Assembly (NCBI GenBank): GCA_949439935.1
Contig: CASRZA010000005.1
Span: forward strand, 1-35,930
Reading direction: 5' to 3'
Origin: an uncultured Bacilli bacterium
GTDB lineage: Bacteria; Bacillota_I; Bacilli_A; RF39; UBA660
DNA length: 35,930 nt
Shown here: piece by piece, positions 15,769 to 23,023 of the stretch
Layout of the letters: the number at the start of each line of letters is the position of its first letter
Position numbering within the stretch: position 1 is the first letter of the stretch
Position numbers and translations under genes: made by a program
The notes under the pieces: model-generated
What the model saw: only the letters and a program-made list of their open reading frames with translations
Database searches by the model: none
What the model was told of the DNA's origin: nothing

Positions 15769-16641
15769 ATGATAACTGCACAGATGGTTAACGAACTTAG
15801 AACTATGACGGGAGCAGGTATGATGGACTGCAAAAAAGCTTTAACAGAGACTAATGGAGACATGGAAGCTGCTGTCGAATTTCTAAGAGATAAAGGTATA
15901 GCAAAAGCTGCGAAGAAAGCTGGCAGAATTGCTGCTGAAGGACTAGCAAATGTCTATATCGATGGAAACAAAGCTGCTATCATCGAGGTAAATAGTGAAA
16001 CAGACTTCGTAAGTAAAAATGAAAACTTTACTTCTATGGTCGACGAAATTGGAAAAGCTGTAGTCGAAGGAAACGTTTCAAATTTAGAAGAAGCTCTTAA
16101 GGCTAAAACTTCTGAAGGAACCGTTGAAGAGTTGATCGTAGCTAAGACTGCTACTATAGGAGAAAAACTTTCACTTCGCCGTATAGAAATTAGAACAAAA
16201 GCTGATGACGAAGTTTTTGGTACATATCTACACATGGGTGGAAAGATCGCAGTCTTAACTGTAGTTAAGGGTGCTAACGAAGAAGTAGCAAAAGACGTTG
16301 CGATGCAAGCTGCTGCGATGAAACCAGAGTACTTAAACGAAGAAAGCGTACCTGCTGAAAGAGTCGAAAAAGAGAAAAAATTCTTAGTCGAACAAGCTAT
16401 GGAAGAAGGAAAACCTGCCGATATAGCTGAAAAGATGGTTGCAGGTAGACTTAAGAAGTTCTTTAAAGAGATCTGCCTAGTAGATCAAGCATTCATCAAA
16501 GACGGAGACATCGACGTTAAAACATACGTTAAAAACAACGGTGGAAGCGTCTTAGATATGGTTCGCTTCGAAGTAGGCGAAGGAATGGAACACCGTTCTG
16601 AAAACTTTGCTGACGAAGTAATGAGTCAATTGAACAACTAA
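15769..16641 (+). CDS. tsf: Translation elongation factor Ts
   Basis: EF-Ts is the nucleotide exchange factor for EF-Tu. The N-terminal UBA-like domain starts MITAQMVNELRTMTGAGMMDCKKALTE, with the conserved TGAGMMDCK signature, and the core has EVNSETDFVSKNENF and IAVLTVVKG. Length 290 aa is typical. It has an AGGAGG ribosome binding site and follows rpsB in one operon. The next gene begins one base after its stop. Confidence 0.97.
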   Translation: MITAQMVNELRTMTGAGMMDCKKALTETNGDMEAAVEFLRDKGIAKAAKKAGRIAAEGLANVYIDGNKAAIIEVNSETDFVSKNENFTSMVDEIGKAVVEGNVSNLEEALKAKTSEGTVEELIVAKTATIGEKLSLRRIEIRTKADDEVFGTYLHMGGKIAVLTVVKGANEEVAKDVAMQAAAMKPEYLNEESVPAERVEKEKKFLVEQAMEEGKPADIAEKMVAGRLKKFFKEICLVDQAFIKDGDIDVKTYVKNNGGSVLDMVRFEVGEGMEHRSENFADEVMSQLNN

Positions 16642-16642
16642 T

Positions 16643-17203
16643 ATGAAAAACAAGACACTTCGAATAATTCTCGATTTAGTCTTGATCGTTGTAGGCATCA
16701 TATTCCTAGTCATTGGGATAAAAGATGCCTACAATTTCTATATTGAGAACAAAATTGAGGATAATGTTCGTTTTAAAAAAAGCTATGCTTCGGTACCTAA
16801 AGATAATATTTATAGATACGTAACCATCGAAGAAGCAGACGAAATTCTCTCAAATAAAACAGGCCTAATACTTCTCGGCAGAACTGATGATCCTTGGATG
16901 CAAGTTTTGGTGAAGCCTTTAAATGACATCGTCAAGGAACACTTTGATACTATCTACTACTTAGAACTAGATGAATTAAGCAACAGCGAGAAGAAAAAAG
17001 TCGATACGTCTCCGATCAGAACTCGCTTAGAGGATATGGAATTGCCATATATTTTCATAGTTAAAGATGGGAATATATTAGGTGAAATTGACAAATCAGA
17101 TCTCATAGATGATGAATTTGAAGGAGCGCCGATAGAATACTTCGACGATGAACATTTGATAGAATTAGAAAACAAGTTATCAAAAATTGCAGAGTTAAAA
17201 TGA
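16643..17203 (+). CDS. Membrane-anchored thioredoxin-fold protein lacking the CxxC motif
   Basis: The 186-aa protein has one N-terminal membrane helix (ILDLVLIVVGIIFLVIGI) and an outside domain with thioredoxin-like strand order. GLILLGRTDDPWMQVLVKPL sits where vvfiGrpdCpyCqkf occurs in related proteins, and LPYIFIVKDGNILGE matches the cis-Pro strand and hairpin. Both redox cysteines are replaced (DDPWM), and no other Cys is present, so oxidoreductase activity is unlikely. It starts one base after the tsf stop with no own ribosome binding site, so it is probably translated by coupling. A structural or binding role is inferred. Confidence 0.75.
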   Translation: MKNKTLRIILDLVLIVVGIIFLVIGIKDAYNFYIENKIEDNVRFKKSYASVPKDNIYRYVTIEEADEILSNKTGLILLGRTDDPWMQVLVKPLNDIVKEHFDTIYYLELDELSNSEKKKVDTSPIRTRLEDMELPYIFIVKDGNILGEIDKSDLIDDEFEGAPIEYFDDEHLIELENKLSKIAELK

Positions 17204-17216
17204 CTTTGCTTTTTTT

Positions 17217-17238
17217 AATTCAAAATTTTTGAATTTTT
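17217..17238 (+). terminator. Terminator of the rpsB-tsf unit
   Basis: AATTCAAA, short loop, TTTGAATT and a short T tail. All-AT stem, so strength is uncertain. Confidence 0.5.
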
Positions 17239-17251
17239 GCGAAATTATGAC

Positions 17252-17280
17252 TTTAAAAAAAATACTTCTTCTGCTATAAT
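17252..17280 (+). promoter_or_regulatory. Extended -10 promoter
   Basis: TGCTATAAT (17272-17280) with a weak TTTAAA at -35 and 17-base spacing. It serves the 324-aa gene, and probably the AlkD-like gene behind it. Confidence 0.55.
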
Positions 17281-17306
17281 AGAGTATAAAATGTGGAGGA
17301 AAAATT

Positions 17307-18281
17307 ATGTCAAGAGAATTGCTGAGTGATTATAAAGATAGACTAATGGAAAGACATGGATATGATGAAGGATTTGCCCAAGATTTAGCTGTAATGGCGG
17401 ACTCTATAATAGATTACTATGGTCCGGCATACAAAGATACAGTCGAAGAAGCGATCCTCTCGACCAAATACATCATTTCTAAAAGACTTAAAAACAGCAT
17501 AATATACGAAAGACCAGATAGCATTATCAAACGCGAACTGACGGATTGCATCACCGACAAGAAAGAGCCTATAAATGGACCTATAGGAGCATCAGCACCA
17601 TCTATTTCTTTCAATGGAACAGACTTTCACATCGACTCTATAGAAAGAGTTGTAGCCTTACCACATTACTTTGATTCGAATAACCCAGACTCTATGGCAG
17701 GAATAACTCGCGAGACGTTGGGGATAATAGACGAATATCTTCGCGGATACGAAATTGACGGAGAAAATTTAATAATCAGGAGAGGTCTTTCAGAACAGAT
17801 CGAAAAATTGAGCGTATCTTTAGACGGAAAGGTCGATAGAGAACCGATCGATAATTTCGGTATGAGTTTAGAAGAGGGTATTCTTAAGTACGACACATTG
17901 TCTATAATTAGAGAATCCTATGATCCAACCTATGATTCTTCACAAGAAACGGCTTCACGCCTCATCGCTGGATTCATCTCAGATGGATTAGAATTACGAG
18001 ACGTTTTAAGAGAAGGTCGCATAACTAAAAATATAGAGCTACTTAGAGAGGCCCTAGCATCGCGATTTGGCACGGATTTAGATGAATTATCTAGGAGAAT
18101 GGATTATCTATCTAACCTCGAAAAATCTAAGTTAAATAATCTATATGATGCATGCAGAGCCAAACAATTAGATGAAACTATAGATAGGTATTTTGAAAAA
18201 TCCGTTGCGCCAGCGTTCTTATCTCCTCAAGCCGATCTTGAAGCAGAAATTCCGTCAGGCTTTAGACCATCGGGTATGTAA
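17307..18281 (+). CDS. Conserved-looking protein of unknown function (324 aa)
   Basis: Not recognised. ATG at 17307 has TGGAGGAAAA upstream. It is soluble, acidic and mainly helical, with a segment of beta character in the middle (SISFNGTDFHIDSIERVVALPHYFDS). It has no signal peptide, no membrane helix, and one or two isolated cysteines. The C-terminus (FLSPQADLEAEIPSGFRPSGM) seems flexible. The AlkD-like gene starts one base after its stop, so both are very likely translated from one message. A role in DNA repair is possible only by association. Confidence 0.75.
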   Translation: MSRELLSDYKDRLMERHGYDEGFAQDLAVMADSIIDYYGPAYKDTVEEAILSTKYIISKRLKNSIIYERPDSIIKRELTDCITDKKEPINGPIGASAPSISFNGTDFHIDSIERVVALPHYFDSNNPDSMAGITRETLGIIDEYLRGYEIDGENLIIRRGLSEQIEKLSVSLDGKVDREPIDNFGMSLEEGILKYDTLSIIRESYDPTYDSSQETASRLIAGFISDGLELRDVLREGRITKNIELLREALASRFGTDLDELSRRMDYLSNLEKSKLNNLYDACRAKQLDETIDRYFEKSVAPAFLSPQADLEAEIPSGFRPSGM

Positions 18282-18282
18282 C

Positions 18283-18993
18283 ATGGACTTTAAAAACGTC
18301 GACTGGAAAGAGGGCACTGCGCCTCTTTTAACTTATTTAAATACGATAAGCGAACCGACCTACAGAGATTTTTTAAAAAAAATAACTCCCGGAGAATTTA
18401 CAATTTTGGGAGTACGCATACCTATTTTAAGAAATATCGCCAAAACGATCTACGCTGGCAATTATAAAAATTTCCTCGCGACAGATGACGAAGATATATA
18501 TGAACTTAAACTATTAAAAGGACTAGTCATAGGAAAAATTAAAGACTTGGAAGAATATAAATCATATTTTAACGAATTCATACCAAAGATAGACAACTGG
18601 GCAATATGTGATACTTTTCTGTCTAGTTCAAAAATAATAACCGAAGATAGACCATACTTTTTCGACCTGAGTAGAAAATTGTTACAACCTCGAGATGAGT
18701 ATAAAAATAGAATAGCATTCGTCATACTCCTAGACTACTTTGTCGACAGAGAATACTTAAATAAAATATTCGATCTTATAAAAGATTATAGAAGCGAGCA
18801 TTACTATTCTAACATGGCTCTCGCATGGTTATTGTCCGTCATGTATGCTAAATTTCCACAAGAGACAAAAGAATACTTATTAAAAAACATGTTCGATATA
18901 GAAGTCTCTAAGTATATGATCCGCAAAATAAAAGACTCATACAGAGTCAGTAAAGAAGATAAAGCTTGGTTAGACGTCAACTACACAGTTTGA
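18283..18993 (+). CDS. AlkD-like DNA alkylation repair protein
   Basis: This 236-aa protein has the HEAT-repeat-like family pattern: LGVRIPILRNIAKTIY near residue 50, IDNWAICDTF in the middle, SNMALAWLLSVMYAKFP and IRKIKDSYRVSKED at the end. Members are DNA glycosylases for alkylated bases or related DNA-binding proteins. The W-D-x-C-D-like IDNWAICDTF segment is the usual functional core. ATG 18283 is chosen over the track start (18193) because it follows the previous stop directly and matches the family N-terminus. The 3' end overlaps the convergent transporter gene by 13 bases. Confidence 0.88.
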   Translation: MDFKNVDWKEGTAPLLTYLNTISEPTYRDFLKKITPGEFTILGVRIPILRNIAKTIYAGNYKNFLATDDEDIYELKLLKGLVIGKIKDLEEYKSYFNEFIPKIDNWAICDTFLSSSKIITEDRPYFFDLSRKLLQPRDEYKNRIAFVILLDYFVDREYLNKIFDLIKDYRSEHYYSNMALAWLLSVMYAKFPQETKEYLLKNMFDIEVSKYMIRKIKDSYRVSKEDKAWLDVNYTV

Positions 18994-19001
18994 CGTTTTT
19001 T
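18974..19001. terminator. Terminator placed over the convergent gene ends
   Basis: ACGTCAA, nine-base loop, TTGACGT and TTTTTT on the plus strand. The stem overlaps both stop codons, so the last codons of the AlkD-like gene and of the transporter also encode the hairpin. On the minus strand the stem is followed by CTAACC rather than T, so it is mainly a plus-strand terminator. Confidence 0.75.
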
Positions 19002-19712
19002 CATAGCATCGATTATACTCGTCAAAATGACATACAATATCACTATTACCAATGCAGCGACTATTGCACCTATAAATTCGCTTGTTAGACACTTCAAGAA
19101 AAATTCGAAAGTGTTCACTCCGTCCTTCAAGTTCTGAGCTAAAAGCATAGGCATGAATAAAATTCTATCAACTATGTAACCTATAAAGATGCTCAATCCC
19201 ATTGCCAAATAATCTACAGTTAAATTGCTGATGGCATTGTAGACAGTCGCATATAACAAATGACTGACGACGAAAGATATCAAAGTTCCAAAAAATTGTC
19301 CTAGCATAGGATGATAAATTCTAAAATCACCTATCGAAAAAAAGTCGCTAGTAAATAAATACTGTATGGTTAAATTGTGACCAGACGTCACATCGTTAGA
19401 AGGGGGAAGCACTCCAACCATTACAATCCCGATAAATATCGTAAATAAAAGAGTACTCATAAATATTCCGTTGCGCGCATCTTTAAATCCATAATACTTA
19501 GAAATATAAGATATTACTAAGAAAGTAAAAGGATAGATAAGTATTCCACCTGTAATCATCACATTTGGCGCAGGTTCATATATCTTTATAGTAAAAATAT
19601 ATGTCGCTATCAATAAAATCGTTAGAAGTCCTACTGCAAAGTATGGTTTTTTCTTTTCTTCTGTCTTCTTTAAACTTGGCCTTTTCAACATAACCCCATT
19701 ATTATTCTCCAT
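18981..19712 (-). CDS. Queuosine precursor transporter (YhhQ/VUT family)
   Basis: The 243-aa protein is predicted to have six or so membrane helices after a basic N-terminus (MLKRPSLKKTEEKKKPYF). The family signature is in YPFTFLVISYISKYYGFKDAR (usual form TDiisEvyGkkxAR, here with S-Y and S-K replacing D-I and S-E). The family imports queuine/preQ0/preQ1. The presence of queH about 14 kb away supports queuosine salvage. The last residues IIDAMKKRQTV lie in the overlap with the AlkD-like gene. Confidence 0.75.
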   Translation of the reverse strand: MENNNGVMLKRPSLKKTEEKKKPYFAVGLLTILLIATYIFTIKIYEPAPNVMITGGILIYPFTFLVISYISKYYGFKDARNGIFMSTLLFTIFIGIVMVGVLPPSNDVTSGHNLTIQYLFTSDFFSIGDFRIYHPMLGQFFGTLISFVVSHLLYATVYNAISNLTVDYLAMGLSIFIGYIVDRILFMPMLLAQNLKDGVNTFEFFLKCLTSEFIGAIVAALVIVILYVILTSIIDAMKKRQTV

Positions 19713-19828
19713 ATTCTATCACCAACTTTATAATACCCCATTTTAATTAAAAAGAAAAGTAAATCTTGTCGAAAGACTTTAAAAAGTGTCTACTTTATGA
19801 AAAAATTATTACGGTAAGGAGAGATATT

Positions 19829-19927
19829 ATGCCGAGAGTCGAAATTTACTTAGATAGTTTAATCGAAAAAATAAGCTATGCAAAGATGATCATTACAGTC
19901 AAAGAGACTTTAAAAGATAAAGATTAG
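19829..19927 (+). CDS. Possible 32-aa small protein
   Basis: ATG with an excellent TAAGGAGAG ribosome binding site starts MPRVEIYLDSLIEKISYAKM and stops at TAG. It lies alone between the divergent transporter and lysozyme genes. A weak TTGTCG / TACTTT promoter precedes it. The peptide is amphipathic and helical. It is missed by the ORF track because of length. It could be a real small protein or the truncated start of a lost gene. Confidence 0.45.
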   Translation: MPRVEIYLDSLIEKISYAKMIITVKETLKDKD

Positions 19928-19934
19928 TTAGGAC

Positions 19935-19963
19935 TTCCAGTTTTAGACATTTTCTGCTATAAT
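19935..19963 (+). promoter_or_regulatory. Extended -10 promoter of the lysozyme gene
   Basis: TGCTATAAT (19955-19963) with a poor -35 (TTCCAG) at 17 bases. Leader of about 20 bases. Confidence 0.5.
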
Positions 19964-19988
19964 TATAGAAAGTAGAAAGTGTGGTAGT

Positions 19989-21098
19989 ATGTTGGAATTC
20001 GTAATTAACATTTTTGAAAATGAAAAGTATGCCAAAAGAATAACGACATGTTTTATAGCTTTCGTTGTAATCGTCACAAGTTTCTTCATAACGAGTGCAA
20101 TAAAGATGTATCATACGAAAATCAAACCTTTAAACGAACTGAAACTGATCTATGAATTCAAACCGAATACCATCAAATATCAGGCGTTTAACGATACGAA
20201 CATATCGGGAGATATAAGCGAAAAATTCCTGTCATATGGCGTTTCCTACGGAATCGATGTCTCGGAGTGGCAAGGCTCCATCGATTGGGAAAAAGTCAAA
20301 GCTACGGGGATTTCTTTTGCTATGATAAGATGCGGTTTTAGACAAACAGAGGGATCGGAAGTTATAGAAGATGCCACTTTTAGACAAAACATCGAAGGTG
20401 CAACTAAAGCTGGGTTAAAAGTAGGCGTTTACTTTTTTGGAACGGCCAAAAATGAACGAGAAGCGATAGAAGAAGCAGAATTCACAGTAAATCTTATAAA
20501 AGATTATCATCTTACTTACCCAGTCGTATATGACATAGAAACTTTTAATTCAGGTAGATTAAAAAATATAGGGATGTCGACGATCACAAATAATGTTCTT
20601 GCATTCACGGAGACAGTGGGCTCCTTCGGTTATGAAACGATGATATATTCGTTCAAGGATGCTCTGAGCTACTACTTAGACATGGGTAGATTGGAAGGAA
20701 AACTAATCTGGTTAGCGCATTGGGTAAACAAGACTGATTATAATGGACAATACCACATGTGGCAATACTCTGATTCAGGAAGAGTTGACGGTATAAAGAC
20801 GAACGTCGATTTAAACATTTCTTATTTTGACTATGTCGATGATGAGGATAAGATAATACCTAGTCCAGACGGAGAACACTCTACAGACGTTTCTTTCACA
20901 CCAGTAGAAGAAGAGGTAAAGACTATAAAATCTGCTACTATCAGAACGAGTCCTACTTCGACTATTCCAAATAAACTTGGAACCGTCAAAAAAAATACGA
21001 CGATGTTGAGAACTGGAATCTCTGAAAAATACTCGAGAGTAATTTACGATGGAAGAACTGTATATATATTAAATAAGGATATACGTTTGAGCTCTTGA
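19989..21098 (+). CDS. GH25 family lysozyme (muramidase), membrane-anchored
   Basis: Cleaves peptidoglycan between N-acetylmuramic acid and N-acetylglucosamine. The 369-aa protein has one N-terminal membrane helix (CFIAFVVIVTSFFITSAI), then the GH25 domain from about residue 80: YGIDVSEWQGSIDW, FAMIRCGFRQTEG, VGVYFFG, PVVYDIETF (catalytic Asp/Glu) and LIWLAHWV...YHMWQYSDSG. After an acidic linker, the C-terminus (TIRTSP...MLRTGISEKYSRVI) resembles a small SH3-like wall-binding repeat. Its position near gpsB fits wall remodelling at division or growth. Confidence 0.93.
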   Translation: MLEFVINIFENEKYAKRITTCFIAFVVIVTSFFITSAIKMYHTKIKPLNELKLIYEFKPNTIKYQAFNDTNISGDISEKFLSYGVSYGIDVSEWQGSIDWEKVKATGISFAMIRCGFRQTEGSEVIEDATFRQNIEGATKAGLKVGVYFFGTAKNEREAIEEAEFTVNLIKDYHLTYPVVYDIETFNSGRLKNIGMSTITNNVLAFTETVGSFGYETMIYSFKDALSYYLDMGRLEGKLIWLAHWVNKTDYNGQYHMWQYSDSGRVDGIKTNVDLNISYFDYVDDEDKIIPSPDGEHSTDVSFTPVEEEVKTIKSATIRTSPTSTIPNKLGTVKKNTTMLRTGISEKYSRVIYDGRTVYILNKDIRLSS

Positions 21099-21107
21099 GT
21101 ATATACC

Positions 21108-21136
21108 TTGACAAATACTTAAAAGGTTAGTAAAAT
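21108..21136 (+). promoter_or_regulatory. Promoter of gpsB-rnpB
   Basis: TTGACA (21108-21113), 17-base spacer, TAAAAT (21131-21136). Confidence 0.75.
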
Positions 21137-21161
21137 GTTTCTTATAAGAAGGGTGAATGCT

Positions 21162-21497
21162 ATGTACGAAGTAGATATCAAATTGACTCCAGAGGATATA
21201 TTGGACAAAGAATTTAAGTTTGATACTAAAGGTTATCGGCCTAAAGAAGTCGACGAATACCTCGATATGATAATCGAAGATTATAAAGAGTTCATCCGAC
21301 TTGTCAAAAAGTTAGATAAAGAGAATCATGAATTAAAAGAAGAAAACAACAATCTCACTAATGAAGTTAGAAAACTCAAGATTTCTCTCGAAGCTCAAGA
21401 AGAAAGTGAATCGACGGGAAAATTTGGAACGAGCAATGTCGATATCCTTAAGAGAATTTCTAATCTTGAAAAGATCGTATACGGAAAGAATGAATAA
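21162..21497 (+). CDS. gpsB: Cell division/elongation adaptor GpsB (DivIVA family)
   Basis: GpsB bridges penicillin-binding proteins and the divisome. The protein starts MYEVDIKLTPEDILDKEFKF, followed by GYRPKEVDEYLDMIIEDY, the DivIVA-domain signature, then a coiled coil (LDKENHELKEENNNLTNEVRKL) and a short C-terminal helix (VDILKRISNLEKIVYG). Length 111 aa is typical. The ATG at 21162 has AGAAGGGTG upstream; the track start at 21135 overlaps the -10 box. Its stop codon lies in the first helix of rnpB. Confidence 0.93.
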   Translation: MYEVDIKLTPEDILDKEFKFDTKGYRPKEVDEYLDMIIEDYKEFIRLVKKLDKENHELKEENNNLTNEVRKLKISLEAQEESESTGKFGTSNVDILKRISNLEKIVYGKNE

Positions 21498-21850
21498 TAC
21501 TCGGACAAACGCTGGTAGTGCATGCTACTTGAGGAAAGTCCTTGCTCACTCAGTCTGTGATGACTGGTAATGTTTGTGCTAGGGGAATGAATAACCCTAG
21601 GCATGTTTTACATGACGGCTTCGAAAAAACCTATCCATGGTTTGACTAGATATAAAAGTGCCAAAGAGACGAGTCTTACTGGAAACGGTAAGAGTGGAAC
21701 GTGGTAAACCCCGCAAGTGAGAAACCCAAATTTTGGTAGGGGAGTCTCGAGTGAAGAAACGAATTTAACTCGAGGTTTAGACTCTGTCTAAAAGATAAAT
21801 GTTTGTCACCCGAAAGGGTACAGAACAAGGCTTATAGAGTATTATTTTTT
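21496..21850 (+). ncRNA. rnpB: RNase P RNA, B type
   Basis: The catalytic RNA that matures tRNA 5' ends. Landmarks in order: GAGGAAAGTCC, AGAGTGGAACGTGGTAAACC, CCCGCAAGTGAGAAACCCAAATTTTGGTAGGGGAGTC, CACCCGAAAGGGT and ACAGAACAAGGCTTATAG. The ends pair as helix P1 (TAATACTC with GAGTATTA, 21837-21844), followed by a T run. The 5' end overlaps the gpsB stop, so it is either processed from the gpsB message or has a promoter inside gpsB. Neighbouring gpsB is the arrangement in Bacillus. Confidence 0.95.
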
Positions 21851-21872
21851 TCATAAAAGGATGTGAAAAGTC

Positions 21873-22319
21873 TTGAACGAGATAGGAGAAAATTTTAAGG
21901 AGGCTAGACTTTCTTCGAGCATAAGCTTAGATGAAACTAGTGCCGACACTAATATCCCGATTGAAGCGTTAGAACAGATAGAAGAAGGCTCCATTGGAAG
22001 CTTCAAAGATATCTTTAAATTGAAAGAATATCTTCAAACTTATGCTAAGTATTTAGGGTTAGATGCAAATAAAGTAATCGATGATTTTAACGAGTACATG
22101 TTTGAATATACCTCTAAAATTCCACTCGACGACCTGGCCGAAAAGATGTTCGAACAGGAAAAAGAGAAGCAGAAAGAGGAGACTGGAGATATCAAAGTCG
22201 TATCCCCTTATTTAAATCCAAAAGAGGAATCCAAAATTGCAAAATACGTTTTTATGGCTATTTTAATAATAGTGCTCATCGCCATTGCGATGATATGGGC
22301 AATAAAGCAAGTTGCGTAG
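21873..22319 (+). CDS. RodZ-like helix-turn-helix membrane protein (YmfM type)
   Basis: The 148-aa protein has an N-terminal helix-turn-helix like RodZ (IGENFKEARLSSSISLDETSADTNIPIEALEQIE), a KEYLQTYAKYLGLD helix, an acidic linker, and one membrane helix near the C-terminus (YVFMAILIIVLIAIAMIWAI). The outside domain is nearly absent. TTG start at 21873 with AAAAGGATG upstream. RodZ links MreB filaments to the membrane; the order rodZ-like then pgsA matches Bacillus and supports the call. Confidence 0.82.
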   Translation: MNEIGENFKEARLSSSISLDETSADTNIPIEALEQIEEGSIGSFKDIFKLKEYLQTYAKYLGLDANKVIDDFNEYMFEYTSKIPLDDLAEKMFEQEKEKQKEETGDIKVVSPYLNPKEESKIAKYVFMAILIIVLIAIAMIWAIKQVA

Positions 22320-22328
22320 GAGGTTAAC

Positions 22329-22925
22329 ATGAATTTACCCAACAAAATAACAGTGTCGAGAATCATACTTTCAATAGTAGTTCTCATCATGATGGTCATA
22401 CCGTTTTATCAAATAGGTTTTGAATGGCCCACATACATAGTGGCTGGCAGGATAGAAGTCAGTTTAAAATACTTGATCGTTGCCGTCTTGTTCATAATTG
22501 CCAGTTGTACAGACTTCTTAGACGGATACTTGGCAAGAAAGAACAACCTAGTCACGGATTTTGGAAAAGTGATGGATGCGATTGCCGATAAGATCCTCGT
22601 CAATGGAATTTTGATAGTACTAGCGGTCGACGGTTTTATTTCAGTAGCCATCCCCGTAATCATCATCACGAGAGATACTTTTGTAGATTCGATAAAGATG
22701 GTCGGTGGTAAAAGTGGAAAAGCTGTCGGAGCGAGTATGGCAGGCAAGATCAAGACGATCTGTATGATGACGGGAGTATCTCTGATGCTTCTTTACAACC
22801 TACCTTTTGAGCTCATCAACATAAAAGTTGCCGATGGCTTGATAGTACTTGCAACTATACTTTCCGTAGTTTCAGGTATCCAGTATTTTAATACTTACAA
22901 AGATGCTTTGTGTAAAGAGATGTAA
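22329..22925 (+). CDS. pgsA: CDP-diacylglycerol--glycerol-3-phosphate 3-phosphatidyltransferase
   Basis: Makes phosphatidylglycerol phosphate, the first committed step to phosphatidylglycerol. The CDP-alcohol phosphotransferase motif is complete: DFLDGYLARKNNLVTDFGKVMDAIADK (D-G-x2-A-R...G-x3-D-x3-D). N-terminus MNLPNKITVSRI is typical. It has multiple membrane helices and is 198 aa. AGGAGG ribosome binding site and a 9-base gap to the RodZ-like gene imply an operon. A terminator overlaps its stop. Confidence 0.95.
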   Translation: MNLPNKITVSRIILSIVVLIMMVIPFYQIGFEWPTYIVAGRIEVSLKYLIVAVLFIIASCTDFLDGYLARKNNLVTDFGKVMDAIADKILVNGILIVLAVDGFISVAIPVIIITRDTFVDSIKMVGGKSGKAVGASMAGKIKTICMMTGVSLMLLYNLPFELINIKVADGLIVLATILSVVSGIQYFNTYKDALCKEM

Positions 22926-22939
22926 CGTCTCTTTTTTCT
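22914..22939 (+). terminator. Terminator after pgsA
   Basis: AAAGAGA, seven-base loop, TCTCTTT and TTT. The stem begins inside the last pgsA codons. Confidence 0.75.
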
Positions 22940-22971
22940 TTACACTAGTTTTAAAACCATTAAAAAAAAAT

Positions 22972-23000
22972 TTCACTTTAAAAATCTTTAGTTGTATAAT
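22972..23000 (+). promoter_or_regulatory. Promoter of the SPFH/Tim44-like cluster
   Basis: TTCACT (22972-22977), 17-base spacer, perfect TATAAT (22995-23000). An AGGAGTG ribosome binding site follows. Confidence 0.65.
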
Positions 23001-23023
23001 AAATCTAGAATAGGAGTGAAAAA

